Of a stretch of DNA of 51,782 nt, positions 39,508-47,709 are shown piece by piece. The stretch lies in assembly GCA_012728335.1 (NCBI GenBank), contig JAAYFG010000020.1, positions 1-51,782 of the forward strand. The letters are read 5' to 3'. Under the pieces are notes generated by a model. It was not told where the DNA came from, did not search any database, and saw only the letters and a program-made list of their open reading frames with translations. The position numbers and the translations under genes are program-made. Each line of letters opens with the position of its first letter. Positions within the stretch are counted from its first letter, which is position 1. This DNA is from Tissierellia bacterium (GTDB taxonomy: Bacteria; Bacillota; Clostridia; Tissierellales; Peptoniphilaceae).

Positions 39508-40656
39508 ATGAAAAAGAAATTGTTAATGTTAATGCTTTCTATGGCATTAATGACCACTGTTGCATGTGGTAAAAAAGAAGAGGAAGTTAAAGAACCAGAA
39601 GTTGAAACTCCAGCTGTTACTGAAGAAGCAGAAACAGGCGAAGAAGAAGTTGAAGAAGGAGACAAACTTGCTCTTGAACTTAAAGCTGGTTTTGTAACTG
39701 ACGAAGGTGGAATTCATGACGCATCTTTCAACCAAAGTGGTTGGGAAGGAATGCAAGAAGCTAGAGATCTTATTGAGGGATTAGATGTAGGATACCTTGA
39801 GTCTCATACAGCTAACGATTATGCTGTTAACTTTGAGCAAATGCTTGATGAAGGAAACCAAATTATCTTAGGTGCAGGCTTTAAACTAGGTGCTGATACT
39901 TTAGCAGCAGCTCAAGCTAATCCAGAGGTGAATTACGTACTAGTAGACGAATCATTTGAATTCCTATTAGATGGTGCTGAAATGCCTAAAAACTTACTTG
40001 GAGTACTATTCAATGACCATGAATCTTCATTCTTAGTTGGATATATTGCAGGTAAAACTACTCAAACTGACAAAGTTGGTTTCGTAGGTGGTATGGAAGG
40101 TAGAGTAATTTCTGCTTTTGAATACGGATATAAAGCTGGTGTTGATTACGCAGCTAAAGAATTAGGTAAAGAAATTGAAATCTTTAGTCAATATGTTGGA
40201 GACTTCTCTGACGCAGCTAAAGGTAAATCTATTGCAAATAGCTTTTACCAAGACGGCGCTGACATAGTATTCCATGCTTCAGGTGGAGCAGGAGCTGGTG
40301 TTATCGGTGCTGCTATTGAGCAAGGCGAAGGATATTGGGCAATTGGTGTAGATAGAGACCAAATAGATGAAGGACCAGACAATGTGTTAACTTCTGCTAT
40401 GAAGAGAGTTGATATCGCTGTTAAAAACGTATTAGTTGATTTAGCAAAAGGCGAACCATTCCCAGGTGGAACAGTTAGAAACTATGGTTTACAAGATGAC
40501 GGCGCTGTTGATATAGCTCCATCAAGTGATAAACACGTTGCACCAGAAATTCTTGACGAAATTCCAGGACTTAAAGATGAAATAATTGCTGGAAACATCG
40601 TTGTTCCTAACAATGCTGAAACTTATGAAGTTTATAAAGCAGAGTTAAACAAATAA
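39508..40656 (+). CDS. BMP-family nucleoside-binding lipoprotein
   Basis: Substrate-binding lipoprotein of 382 residues for an ABC importer of the BMP/PnrA family, which binds purine nucleosides. The signal peptide ends in TTVAC with the lipidated Cys20. An unusually Glu-rich spacer (about 21-52) lies between lipid and domain. The BMP fold shows DASFNQSGWEGM, GYIAGKTTQTDKVGFVGGME and ASGGAGAGVIGAA. Downstream are the two-domain ATPase and two permeases in the NupNOPQ order, so this corresponds to NupN. A hairpin follows at 40679-40709. Confidence 0.9.
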   Translation: MKKKLLMLMLSMALMTTVACGKKEEEVKEPEVETPAVTEEAETGEEEVEEGDKLALELKAGFVTDEGGIHDASFNQSGWEGMQEARDLIEGLDVGYLESHTANDYAVNFEQMLDEGNQIILGAGFKLGADTLAAAQANPEVNYVLVDESFEFLLDGAEMPKNLLGVLFNDHESSFLVGYIAGKTTQTDKVGFVGGMEGRVISAFEYGYKAGVDYAAKELGKEIEIFSQYVGDFSDAAKGKSIANSFYQDGADIVFHASGGAGAGVIGAAIEQGEGYWAIGVDRDQIDEGPDNVLTSAMKRVDIAVKNVLVDLAKGEPFPGGTVRNYGLQDDGAVDIAPSSDKHVAPEILDEIPGLKDEIIAGNIVVPNNAETYEVYKAELNK

Positions 40657-40678
40657 GAGTAGTATATTTTTATATTAG

Positions 40679-40709
40679 AATAAGCAGCCTTATATAAAGG
40701 CTGCTTATT
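40679..40709 (+). terminator. Hairpin between lipoprotein and ATPase genes (partial terminator)
   Basis: AATAAGCAGCCTT and AAGGCTGCTTATT form a near-perfect stem around ATATA, with only TTT after it. It probably allows some read-through and raises lipoprotein mRNA over the rest of the operon, as in many binding-protein operons. Confidence 0.7.
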
Positions 40710-40734
40710 TAACTAAAAGAAGGAGGTTGATGAC

Positions 40735-42279
40735 TTGAGCGATAAATCTAATATTAATGCTGTAGAAATGCTAAATATTACCAAGAAATTTGGAGATTTC
40801 ACTGCTAATGATAACATCAATCTAATTGTTGAAAAGGGTGAAATTCACGCTCTACTTGGAGAAAATGGTGCTGGGAAAAGTACTTTGATGAATGTGCTTT
40901 ATGGACTTTATCGTCCTACTTCTGGAACTATTAAAATCAATGGTGAAGTAGTTGAAATGGCCAATCCTAATATTGCTATTAGCAAAGGACTGGGAATGGT
41001 ACATCAACATTTTATGCTAGTAGAGACTTTTACAGTAGTTGAAAATATAATTTTAGGTATGGAAGTTACTAAGGCTGGAAACGTTGTTTTAGATACTAAA
41101 AAAGCGTCAAAAGATATTAAAGAGCTATCAGATCACTATGGATTAAGAGTTGATCCAGACGCGTTAGTTTCAGACATAAGTGTTGGTATGCAACAAAGAG
41201 TTGAGATTTTGAAAGCGCTTTACAGAGGTGCTGATATTTTAATTCTTGATGAGCCAACTGCTGTTTTAACCCCACAGGAAATCGATGAACTTACTGAAAT
41301 TGTGAAGAATCTTGCCAGTGAAGGCAAAACAATTATATTGATTACTCATAAATTAAAAGAAATTAAAGATATGGCTGATAAATGTACTATTATCAGAAGA
41401 GGAAAATATATTGATACCGTTAACATTGCAGAAGTAACAGAACGTGATTTAGCTGCGATGATGGTAGGTAGAGATGTAAACTTTAAAGTAAATAAAATCG
41501 ATCAAGAGCCAGGTGAAACTGTTCTTGATATTAAGGATATAGTAGTAAAAGACTTCAGGAATTTAGAGAGAGTAAAAGGTCTTTCACTTGAAGTCAAAAA
41601 AGGTGAAGTTTTTGGAGTTGCAGGTATTGATGGAAATGGTCAATCTGAACTAATTGAAGCACTTACTGGACTTCGTAAAATTGAATCCGGTACTGTTTTG
41701 ATGAATGGAAAAGATATAACTAACCATACACCACATGAAATTCAAGACACAGGACTTTATAATATACCTGAAGACAGACAAAGACGTGGACTTGTAATGG
41801 ACTTTACAGTTGCGGAAAACCTTATTCTTGAAAACTATGATGATGATCAGTTTTCTAATGGTTGGAAATTAAAACATAAAGAAATAGATAAACACGCTGA
41901 AGAGCTTTCTGAGAAATTTGATATAAGACCAAGAAAGATTAGTGCGAAAGCAAATGAGCTTTCAGGTGGTAATCAACAGAAGGTAATCATAGCTAGAGAA
42001 ATCACTAATGATCCGGAACTATTAATTGCAACTCAACCTACTAGAGGTCTAGATGTTGGAGCAATAGAATATGTTCATGAGTACTTAGTAGACCAAAGAA
42101 ACGAAGGAAAAGCAGTTCTTTTAGTTTCCTTTGAATTAGATGAAATACTTTCGCTATCTGATAGAATCGGCGTAATTTATGATGGACAAATAGTTAGTGT
42201 AATGGAAGCAGAAGACACTAATGAAAGAGAATTAGGATATCTAATGGCAGGAGGTAATGTAAATGAAAAAGCAGAATAG
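40735..42279 (+). CDS. Nucleoside ABC importer, two-domain ATP-binding protein
   Basis: ATPase of 514 residues with two ABC domains in tandem, as in NupO and sugar importers. The first has Walker A GENGAGKST (42-50) and a less usual signature ISVGMQQRVEI. The second has the degenerate loop GIDGNGQSE near 298-306 and signature LSGGNQQKVI near 406-415. The second Walker B carries Gln in place of Glu (LIATQPTRGLD), as in this family, so one site is probably less active. TTG start with AAGGAGGTTG; overlaps the first permease by 17 bases. Confidence 0.92.
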   Translation: MSDKSNINAVEMLNITKKFGDFTANDNINLIVEKGEIHALLGENGAGKSTLMNVLYGLYRPTSGTIKINGEVVEMANPNIAISKGLGMVHQHFMLVETFTVVENIILGMEVTKAGNVVLDTKKASKDIKELSDHYGLRVDPDALVSDISVGMQQRVEILKALYRGADILILDEPTAVLTPQEIDELTEIVKNLASEGKTIILITHKLKEIKDMADKCTIIRRGKYIDTVNIAEVTERDLAAMMVGRDVNFKVNKIDQEPGETVLDIKDIVVKDFRNLERVKGLSLEVKKGEVFGVAGIDGNGQSELIEALTGLRKIESGTVLMNGKDITNHTPHEIQDTGLYNIPEDRQRRGLVMDFTVAENLILENYDDDQFSNGWKLKHKEIDKHAEELSEKFDIRPRKISAKANELSGGNQQKVIIAREITNDPELLIATQPTRGLDVGAIEYVHEYLVDQRNEGKAVLLVSFELDEILSLSDRIGVIYDGQIVSVMEAEDTNERELGYLMAGGNVNEKAE

Positions 42280-43375
42280 AATAGTATTTACATTTATCTC
42301 TATAGTACTTGGCTTATTAATCGGTGGTATCGTATTGAAGCTAAGTGGCGTTAGTCCATATGAAGCATACAAAGTTATCATTTTAGGTGCTTTTGGACAA
42401 CCTAAATATATTTCTTGGACACTAATAAGAGCCGTTCCTATAATTTTGACAGGTATTTCTGTTGCCTTTGCTTTTAGGACTGGACTGTTCAACATAGGAG
42501 CAGAAGGACAGTATATCGTCGGTACTATAGGTGCTGTTATGGCTGGTGTACTTTTCAATTTACCACCAGTAATCCATGCTATTGTAGCAATTTTATGCGG
42601 AGCTTTATTTGGTGCAATTTGGGGAGGTCTAGTAGGACTTTTCAAAGCTAAATTCAAAGTTAATGAAGTTATAAGCTCTATAATGCTTAACTGGACTGCA
42701 CTTTATTTAAATAATTACGTATTGACTTTTGCTTCGATTAGAATGCCGGAAAGTGACTTTTCTTACAGTATTGCAGACTCTGCTAGCATTAAAATATTAG
42801 CTGACTGGAGAGTGAGTGAAGCTGGACTTGAATTTTTGTCAGGTCATCCTTTTATTAAAGGATTTTTAAGTGCTCCTGTAAACTGGGGACTAATAATTGC
42901 TCCATTAATTGCAATACTAGCTTATTATATATTAAAAAATACCACATTAGGTTATCAGTTAAAGGCAGTAGGATTTAATAGAGACGCTGCTGAATACGGT
43001 GGAATTAACATTCAAAAGAACGTAATGAGAGCGATGATGATTGCAGGTGCATTTTCAGGACTGGCTGGAGCTACACAAGTTCTAGGAGTTGTAGGAAATA
43101 TCGGTATACTTGCTGCACAACAAAATATGGGATTTGACGGTATAGCTGTTGCACTTATTGCCGGTAATAATCCATTGGCTTGTATATTGTCTGGAACTTT
43201 CTTTGCTGGACTAAAATACGGTGGAGGTAAGTTGAATACCATAAATGTGCCATCAGAGATTATTAATATAATAATTGGTATTATAGTATTGTTCATATCT
43301 ATGCCAACACTAATAGGATTTTTCACTAAAATATTTAAGAAAAAAGACGTGAAAGAGGTGAAGACTGATGCTTGA
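42263..43375 (+). CDS. Nucleoside ABC importer permease (NupP-like)
   Basis: Permease of 370 residues of the BPD_transp_2 family, with about nine hydrophobic segments. The family-typical FRTGLFNIGAEGQYIVGTIGA near 71-91 and the cytoplasmic coupling region KAVGFNRDAAEYGGINIQKN near 235-254 are clear. It ends in a basic tail (KIFKKKDVKEVKTDA). Both ends overlap neighbouring genes (17 and 8 bases), supporting coupled translation with the ATPase and second permease. Confidence 0.92.
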   Translation: MKKQNRIVFTFISIVLGLLIGGIVLKLSGVSPYEAYKVIILGAFGQPKYISWTLIRAVPIILTGISVAFAFRTGLFNIGAEGQYIVGTIGAVMAGVLFNLPPVIHAIVAILCGALFGAIWGGLVGLFKAKFKVNEVISSIMLNWTALYLNNYVLTFASIRMPESDFSYSIADSASIKILADWRVSEAGLEFLSGHPFIKGFLSAPVNWGLIIAPLIAILAYYILKNTTLGYQLKAVGFNRDAAEYGGINIQKNVMRAMMIAGAFSGLAGATQVLGVVGNIGILAAQQNMGFDGIAVALIAGNNPLACILSGTFFAGLKYGGGKLNTINVPSEIINIIIGIIVLFISMPTLIGFFTKIFKKKDVKEVKTDA

Positions 43376-44288
43376 TATAGCAAAAATTATTAGCATAACA
43401 CTTTTGTATTCAGCACCACTTATGTTTACTGCAATGGGCGGGATAATGAGTGAGAATGCTGGAGTTGTAAACGTTGGTCTTGAAGGTATGATGACCATAG
43501 GTGCTTTAGTTGGTGCTTCAGTAGCCTATTTCACAGGAAATCCTTGGATAGCATTTTTAGCAGCAGGACTAGCCGGTATGTTATTGGCGCTCCTACATGC
43601 GATTGCTACGGTAACTTTCCACGCAGACCACGTTATTTCTGGTACTGCAATAAACTTTATTGGACCAGGACTTTCACTATTTCTTTGTAGACTGTTTTTT
43701 GATGGCGCTGCTATGACTAAGACAGTTGCTCAAGGTGGAACTATGCCGAAAGTTTTTGCAGGAGTATTTCCAAAGAACTCTTTTTGGGATATAGTACTGA
43801 GCCAGCATATAACCATCTACATGGCTTTTGCATTAATAGGTATAGTTTGGTTCATGCTTTACAAAACTAAGCTTGGGCTTCGAATTAGAGCTGTAGGAGA
43901 GCATCCTAAAGCAGCAGATACACTAGGAATAAATGTTAACAGAATTAAATACTTTTCAGTTTTAATAGCTGGAATGTTCGCTGGATTTGGTGGAGCAGCT
44001 ATGAGTATAGCAGTTGTTTCTCACTGGAGAATCACACTTATTTCTGGTCAAGGATTTATTGCACTTGCAGCGGTAATATTCGGTAAATGGAAACCACAAG
44101 GTGCATTAGCTGCGTGTTTATTATTTGGTGCTTCTCAAGGGCTTGTAGTTTATTTTGGTGGAAATCCAAATGTACCTTTAGAATTATTGAATATGCTACC
44201 TTATGTAATAACATTAGTAGTTCTTATTCTATTCGTAGGTGAGTCTAGAGGACCAGCAGCAAACGGTCAACCTTATATTAAAGATTAA
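43368..44288 (+). CDS. Nucleoside ABC importer permease (NupQ-like)
   Basis: Second BPD_transp_2 permease, 306 residues. It shares the motif order of its partner in shortened form: SENAGVVNVGLEGMMTIGA near 28-46 and the coupling region AVGEHPKAADTLGINVNRIKY near 178-198. About eight membrane segments. Overlaps the preceding permease by 8 bases; a strong terminator closes the operon. Confidence 0.92.
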   Translation: MLDIAKIISITLLYSAPLMFTAMGGIMSENAGVVNVGLEGMMTIGALVGASVAYFTGNPWIAFLAAGLAGMLLALLHAIATVTFHADHVISGTAINFIGPGLSLFLCRLFFDGAAMTKTVAQGGTMPKVFAGVFPKNSFWDIVLSQHITIYMAFALIGIVWFMLYKTKLGLRIRAVGEHPKAADTLGINVNRIKYFSVLIAGMFAGFGGAAMSIAVVSHWRITLISGQGFIALAAVIFGKWKPQGALAACLLFGASQGLVVYFGGNPNVPLELLNMLPYVITLVVLILFVGESRGPAANGQPYIKD

Positions 44289-44298
44289 TACAATTTTA

Positions 44299-44332
44299 AT
44301 AAGTACAGGAAATACCCTGTACTTATTTTTTT
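44299..44332 (+). terminator. Terminator of the nucleoside importer operon
   Basis: AATAAGTACAGG pairs with CCTGTACTTATT around AAATAC, followed by a T-run. Confidence 0.93.
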
Positions 44333-44361
44333 GCTCAAATAAGTAAGTTATGTGATATATA

Positions 44362-44391
44362 TTGCTAAAGTGACATCATTTTTGGTATACT
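44362..44391 (+). promoter_or_regulatory. Promoter of the zincin/J-protein unit
   Basis: TTGCTA (44362-44367) and TATACT (44386-44391) are 18 bases apart, 21 bases before the ATG. Confidence 0.55.
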
Positions 44392-44412
44392 AATTAAAGT
44401 AAGGTGGGTAAT

Positions 44413-44796
44413 ATGGAAAATATATATAGTATTGAACAAGTAAATGAAATATTAACTCAAATAGCTGATGATATACCACATATGTTTTATAAAGGTCTCA
44501 ATGGGGGTATCATTCTTGAAGAGGACTCAAAACTTCATGATGATTCACTGGAACACGCTCCAATGTATATATTAGGACAGTATATCAGAGATATATTAGG
44601 TGCTAAAATCAAGATTTACTATGGTTCTTTTATGGAAGTATATCCATTTGTATCAGTGGAGTTTTTAGAGAATAGATTGAAAGAAGTGCTTTATCACGAA
44701 CTGCTACACCATGTGGAATACTTAGCTGGAATGGATGATTTAGCTGTTGAAGATGAGATTCATTTGAAAGCATATCTGGATAAATTTAATAAATAA
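44413..44796 (+). CDS. Small zincin-like metallopeptidase family protein
   Basis: Protein of 127 residues with the zinc-binding HExxH motif as HELLH at 95-99, followed by His100 and acidic residues (GMDDLAVEDE) that could supply the third ligand. This matches the minimal 'metallopeptidase family' (Zincin_1) proteins of Firmicutes and Actinobacteria, whose substrate is unknown. No signal peptide or membrane segment, so cytoplasmic. The ATG at 44413 is chosen because AAGGTGGG (44400-44407) is its ribosome binding site; a GTG at 44404 lies within that site. The J-protein gene follows closely. Confidence 0.75.
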   Translation: MENIYSIEQVNEILTQIADDIPHMFYKGLNGGIILEEDSKLHDDSLEHAPMYILGQYIRDILGAKIKIYYGSFMEVYPFVSVEFLENRLKEVLYHELLHHVEYLAGMDDLAVEDEIHLKAYLDKFNK

Positions 44797-44808
44797 TAGG
44801 TGAAACTT

Positions 44809-45591
44809 TTGAAAAATAGATTATTAGGTAATATATATAAATTTTTAGGCAAACTCTTTGAAGTGATTTTCAATATCTTCATAGCTATTGCCAGTGTCAT
44901 AGTAGGAATGATTGATGCAGTCAAATCTATACTATCCGTATTTTTAGGATTAGGTGGAATTCTGTTATTATTCGTATTTTTAAATCCTGTTTGGATGATG
45001 GTATTGCTAGGACCAATTCTAGTCCCAATGGTAATTATACTATTCATAATTCCATTACTAGGAAAGAGCTTAGTAAGCTATTTAGAGTATTTGAAATTCA
45101 TGGTATGTGAATATTTCTATGACGCTTCAGATTTCTATCTTATTGGTAGAAAAAGAGAGTTCTCTAATATGGGTGAGTACGGTAGAAAGTATGTGAAGAA
45201 AGAAAACGAAAGAAAGTATAGAGAGCAAGAAGAGAGAAGACAGCAACAACAACAAGAGTGGGAAGAAAGATTTAAGCAATGGTATGATTATCAAAGCCAA
45301 AATCAACAGTCATATGGTGGGTATAATACTGGTGGACAAGTTTTCAGAGACCCGACTGATTCATTTATAGAAAAGTATAAGAGCAGTTGCAGTACTCTAG
45401 AAATACCAGTTACAACCGATAAGTATGAAATCAAATTAGCCTATAGAAAAATGGCTAAGAAATACCATCCAGATATAAATAAAGACCCAAATGCCACAGA
45501 GAAATTTCAAAAGATAAATGAAGCATATGAGTTCTTAAATGATGGTAATGTTGATAGATACGAACAAATTTCGAAGAATAATTATAATTAA
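44809..45591 (+). CDS. Membrane J-domain protein (DnaJ-like)
   Basis: Protein of 260 residues. The N-terminal third has hydrophobic stretches (about 15-36 and 42-85) that should span the membrane. A charged Gln/Glu/Arg-rich coiled region follows (about 125-165), then a C-terminal J domain with HPD at 220-222 ([11 protein letters not shown]). It should recruit and stimulate a DnaK chaperone at the membrane. It lacks the Gly-rich and zinc domains of DnaJ, so it is a specialised co-chaperone. I prefer the TTG at 44809, 6 bases after AGGTG; a GTG at 44800 overlaps that site. Confidence 0.78.
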   Translation: MKNRLLGNIYKFLGKLFEVIFNIFIAIASVIVGMIDAVKSILSVFLGLGGILLLFVFLNPVWMMVLLGPILVPMVIILFIIPLLGKSLVSYLEYLKFMVCEYFYDASDFYLIGRKREFSNMGEYGRKYVKKENERKYREQEERRQQQQQEWEERFKQWYDYQSQNQQSYGGYNTGGQVFRDPTDSFIEKYKSSCSTLEIPVTTDKYEIKLAYRKMAKKYHPDINKDPNATEKFQKINEAYEFLNDGNVDRYEQISKNNYN

Positions 45592-45596
45592 TAGAT

Positions 45597-45624
45597 AGGA
45601 TGATCATTCAGATTGTCCTTTTTT
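45597..45624 (+). terminator. Terminator after the J-protein gene
   Basis: AGGATGATC pairs with GATTGTCCT (two G-U pairs) around ATTCA, followed by TTTTTT. The next promoter's -35 begins two bases later. Confidence 0.78.
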
Positions 45625-45625
45625 A

Positions 45626-45654
45626 TTGACAAATCATGAGTGATGGTGTATTAT
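45626..45654 (+). promoter_or_regulatory. Strong distal promoter in the glycosyltransferase leader
   Basis: A perfect -35 TTGACA (45626-45631) and TATTAT (45649-45654) are 17 bases apart. The first gene in this direction starts nearly 190 bases downstream, leaving an unusually long leader. Confidence 0.65.
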
Positions 45655-45667
45655 GTAACTAGTACAC
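45646..45667 (+). promoter_or_regulatory. Imperfect palindrome overlapping the -10 (possible operator)
   Basis: GTGTA (45646-45650) and TACAC (45663-45667) flank a partly symmetric centre, with 8 of 11 positions matching. The position over the -10 and the sequence style resemble operators of YtrA-type GntR repressors. No such regulator is in the window. Confidence 0.4.
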
Positions 45668-45768
45668 AAGAAGGTAGTCGAAGTTTAAGACAAATCAAAG
45701 GAATATCTCAGCTTATTAATCAATATTTACAAATTGGTAAATAGCAAGACTTATGGTATTAATTGAGA

Positions 45769-45774
45769 TATAAT
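45769..45774 (+). promoter_or_regulatory. Second candidate -10 box before the glycosyltransferase
   Basis: TATAAT lies 66 bases before the ATG. The hexamer at 17-base spacing (AAGACT) is a weak -35. Confidence 0.4.
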
Positions 45775-45786
45775 ACAAATGAATCA

Positions 45787-45822
45787 ATTATTAAAAGGAT
45801 TTATTATTAAAAGGATTTATTA
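45787..45822 (+). repeat. Tandem 16-bp direct repeat in the leader
   Basis: The unit ATTATTAAAAGGATTT occurs twice without interruption (45787-45802 and 45803-45818), plus four more bases of a third copy, just before the AGGAGGTAG ribosome binding site of the glycosyltransferase gene. Confidence 0.9.
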
Positions 45823-45840
45823 ACATTTTAGGAGGTAGTT

Positions 45841-47037
45841 ATGAAAATATTATTATCTACTGACACATATTTGCCAGATATTAATGGCGTAGTTACTTCA
45901 GTAATGAGTTTGTATAGCGAACTAATAAAATTAGGACATGATGTTAGAATACTAACACTATCCAAAACTAATGATTCATATATAGATGGGAATGTTTACT
46001 ATGTAAAGAGTTTCCCACTTGGCATTATATATCCTGACGTTAGAGCAAGTGTTTCAATTTTAGATGATTCATTAGTTGAATTAATAGATTGGGAACCAGA
46101 TGTAATACATACACAATCTGAGTTTTTCACTTACTCATTTGCTAAACATATTGCAAAAAAAGTGGATTGCCCTATAGTTCATACCTATCATACCATGTAT
46201 GAACACTATACTAATTACATCATAAAAAATGAGTTACTAGGTAAGTACTTAGTATCATTTGCTTCAAAAAACAGATTGAAAGATGTTGATGTAGTTATAG
46301 CTCCAACTGAAAAAGTAAAGAGAAAGCTAATTGAGTATAATATGGTCAGTGAAATGGAAGTCATTCCTACTGGAATTGACTTAAGCAAGTTTGAAAATAT
46401 AGATATGGGCAGAGTTAAAGAAGTGAGAGATTCATATCCAATATTAAAAGATAAGAGAATACTCTTATTCTTAGGCAGAATAGGCGAAGAAAAAAATCTT
46501 GATGAGCTTATTTTAAGCTTCAAAGAACTAAGTAATAGAAGAGAAGATGTAGTTTTAGTAATTGTAGGTGGTGGGCCATATATAGATACAGTCCGCGAGT
46601 TGATAGATAGTCATAATCTAAATAGTAAGGTATTAGTAACAGGAATGATAGACCCAAAAGATACGGTATTATACTACAAAATGGCAGATGTTTTTGTAAG
46701 TGCATCACAAAGTGAGACTCAAGGTCTAACTTTTGTCGAGGCATTGGCAAATGGATTACCAGAAGTATGTAAATACGATTCAGTTTTAGAGGGCGTAATA
46801 TATCCTGGTAAAAATGGCTATTTGTTTGAAACACCAAGTGAATTTAGCCAAATGATTAGTAATATACTTGATGATGACAAACTTTTTTCTGATATGAAAG
46901 AACTGTCAGTAGAGACTAGTAAAAAGTTTAGCAAGGCTAAATTTGCGGAAAATGTATTTAAAGTATATAATCATACAGTTGATAATTACGTAAAACATGA
47001 TTATGAGAATGAGTATTTTGATTTGATGAACTTTTAG
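45841..47037 (+). CDS. GT4 glycosyltransferase (glycolipid-synthase type)
   Basis: Retaining glycosyltransferase of 398 residues with a GT-B fold. The N-domain start MKILLSTDTYLPDINGVVTS and HTYHTMYEHYTNY at about 104-116 resemble diacylglycerol glucosyltransferases. The C-domain has FLGRIGEEKNLDEL near 212 and the E-x7-E site SETQGLTFVEA near 294-304. EVCKYDSVLEGVI follows, with Glu in a place usually hydrophobic (LPEV rather than LPVV). It probably adds a sugar to diacylglycerol or a lipid carrier. Next is a TVP38-like membrane protein (9-base gap); galU lies beyond, on the opposite strand. Confidence 0.78.
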   Translation: MKILLSTDTYLPDINGVVTSVMSLYSELIKLGHDVRILTLSKTNDSYIDGNVYYVKSFPLGIIYPDVRASVSILDDSLVELIDWEPDVIHTQSEFFTYSFAKHIAKKVDCPIVHTYHTMYEHYTNYIIKNELLGKYLVSFASKNRLKDVDVVIAPTEKVKRKLIEYNMVSEMEVIPTGIDLSKFENIDMGRVKEVRDSYPILKDKRILLFLGRIGEEKNLDELILSFKELSNRREDVVLVIVGGGPYIDTVRELIDSHNLNSKVLVTGMIDPKDTVLYYKMADVFVSASQSETQGLTFVEALANGLPEVCKYDSVLEGVIYPGKNGYLFETPSEFSQMISNILDDDKLFSDMKELSVETSKKFSKAKFAENVFKVYNHTVDNYVKHDYENEYFDLMNF

Positions 47038-47046
47038 AGGTAACTG

Positions 47047-47673
47047 ATGAGTGATAAAGTAGAGTATAATCCTATGACAAAAAACCAAGATTCCAATAAG
47101 ATAATTAATGCAGTAACGGTTTTAGGAATAGTAATAACAGCGGTTTTTTGCATATGGGCATATAGACATGGACTGTTTACAAATAAAGAGGCATTAGACC
47201 ATTATTTGAGTACAGCAGGCATATGGGGGCCTATAGTATTTATATTTCTCCAAATAGTACAAACTGTAATACCAGTAATCCCAGGTGCATTGACCAGTGT
47301 TGCAGGAGTAATAGTATTTGGTATATACAAAGGTTTCGTTTACAATTTCATAGGAATAGTAATTGGATCTGTAATAGATTTTTATTTGGCTAGAACTTAT
47401 GGTAAAGCTTTGGTTAGAAAAATGGTAAGTCCTAAAACTTATGATAAGTATATAGGATGGTTAGATGAAGGAGATAAGTTTGATAAATTGTTTACTTGGG
47501 CAATGTTTTTCCCATTTTCTCCTGATGACTTCCTTTGCCTTTTGGCAGGACTATCCAATATGACATTTAAGAAGTTTTTCATAATAATACTACTGTCTAA
47601 ACCAATTACATTAGTTGCATATACTATGTCTTTAATGTATGCGATAAAATTAGGATTTAAAGTTATAAGTTAA
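47047..47673 (+). CDS. TVP38/TMEM64-family membrane protein
   Basis: Membrane protein of 208 residues in the DedA-like SNARE-associated superfamily. After an N-terminal helix (about 20-40), the core has VIPVIPGALTSVAGVIVFG near 78-96, the short re-entrant GIVIGSVIDFYLARTYGKAL, and FPFSPDDFLCLLAGLSNM near 156-173. Related proteins are proposed to move or flip lipids. Its position straight after a glycolipid-type glycosyltransferase fits a lipid role, though that is inference. Confidence 0.82.
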   Translation: MSDKVEYNPMTKNQDSNKIINAVTVLGIVITAVFCIWAYRHGLFTNKEALDHYLSTAGIWGPIVFIFLQIVQTVIPVIPGALTSVAGVIVFGIYKGFVYNFIGIVIGSVIDFYLARTYGKALVRKMVSPKTYDKYIGWLDEGDKFDKLFTWAMFFPFSPDDFLCLLAGLSNMTFKKFFIIILLSKPITLVAYTMSLMYAIKLGFKVIS

Positions 47674-47700
47674 AAGCTTCCGAGTATTCGGAAGCTTTTT
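47672..47700. terminator. Bidirectional terminator between TVP38-like gene and galU
   Basis: AAAAGCTTCCGA pairs perfectly with TCGGAAGCTTTT around GTAT, with A- and T-runs on the two sides. It serves both converging genes. Confidence 0.93.
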
Positions 47701-47709
47701 CATATGTAT

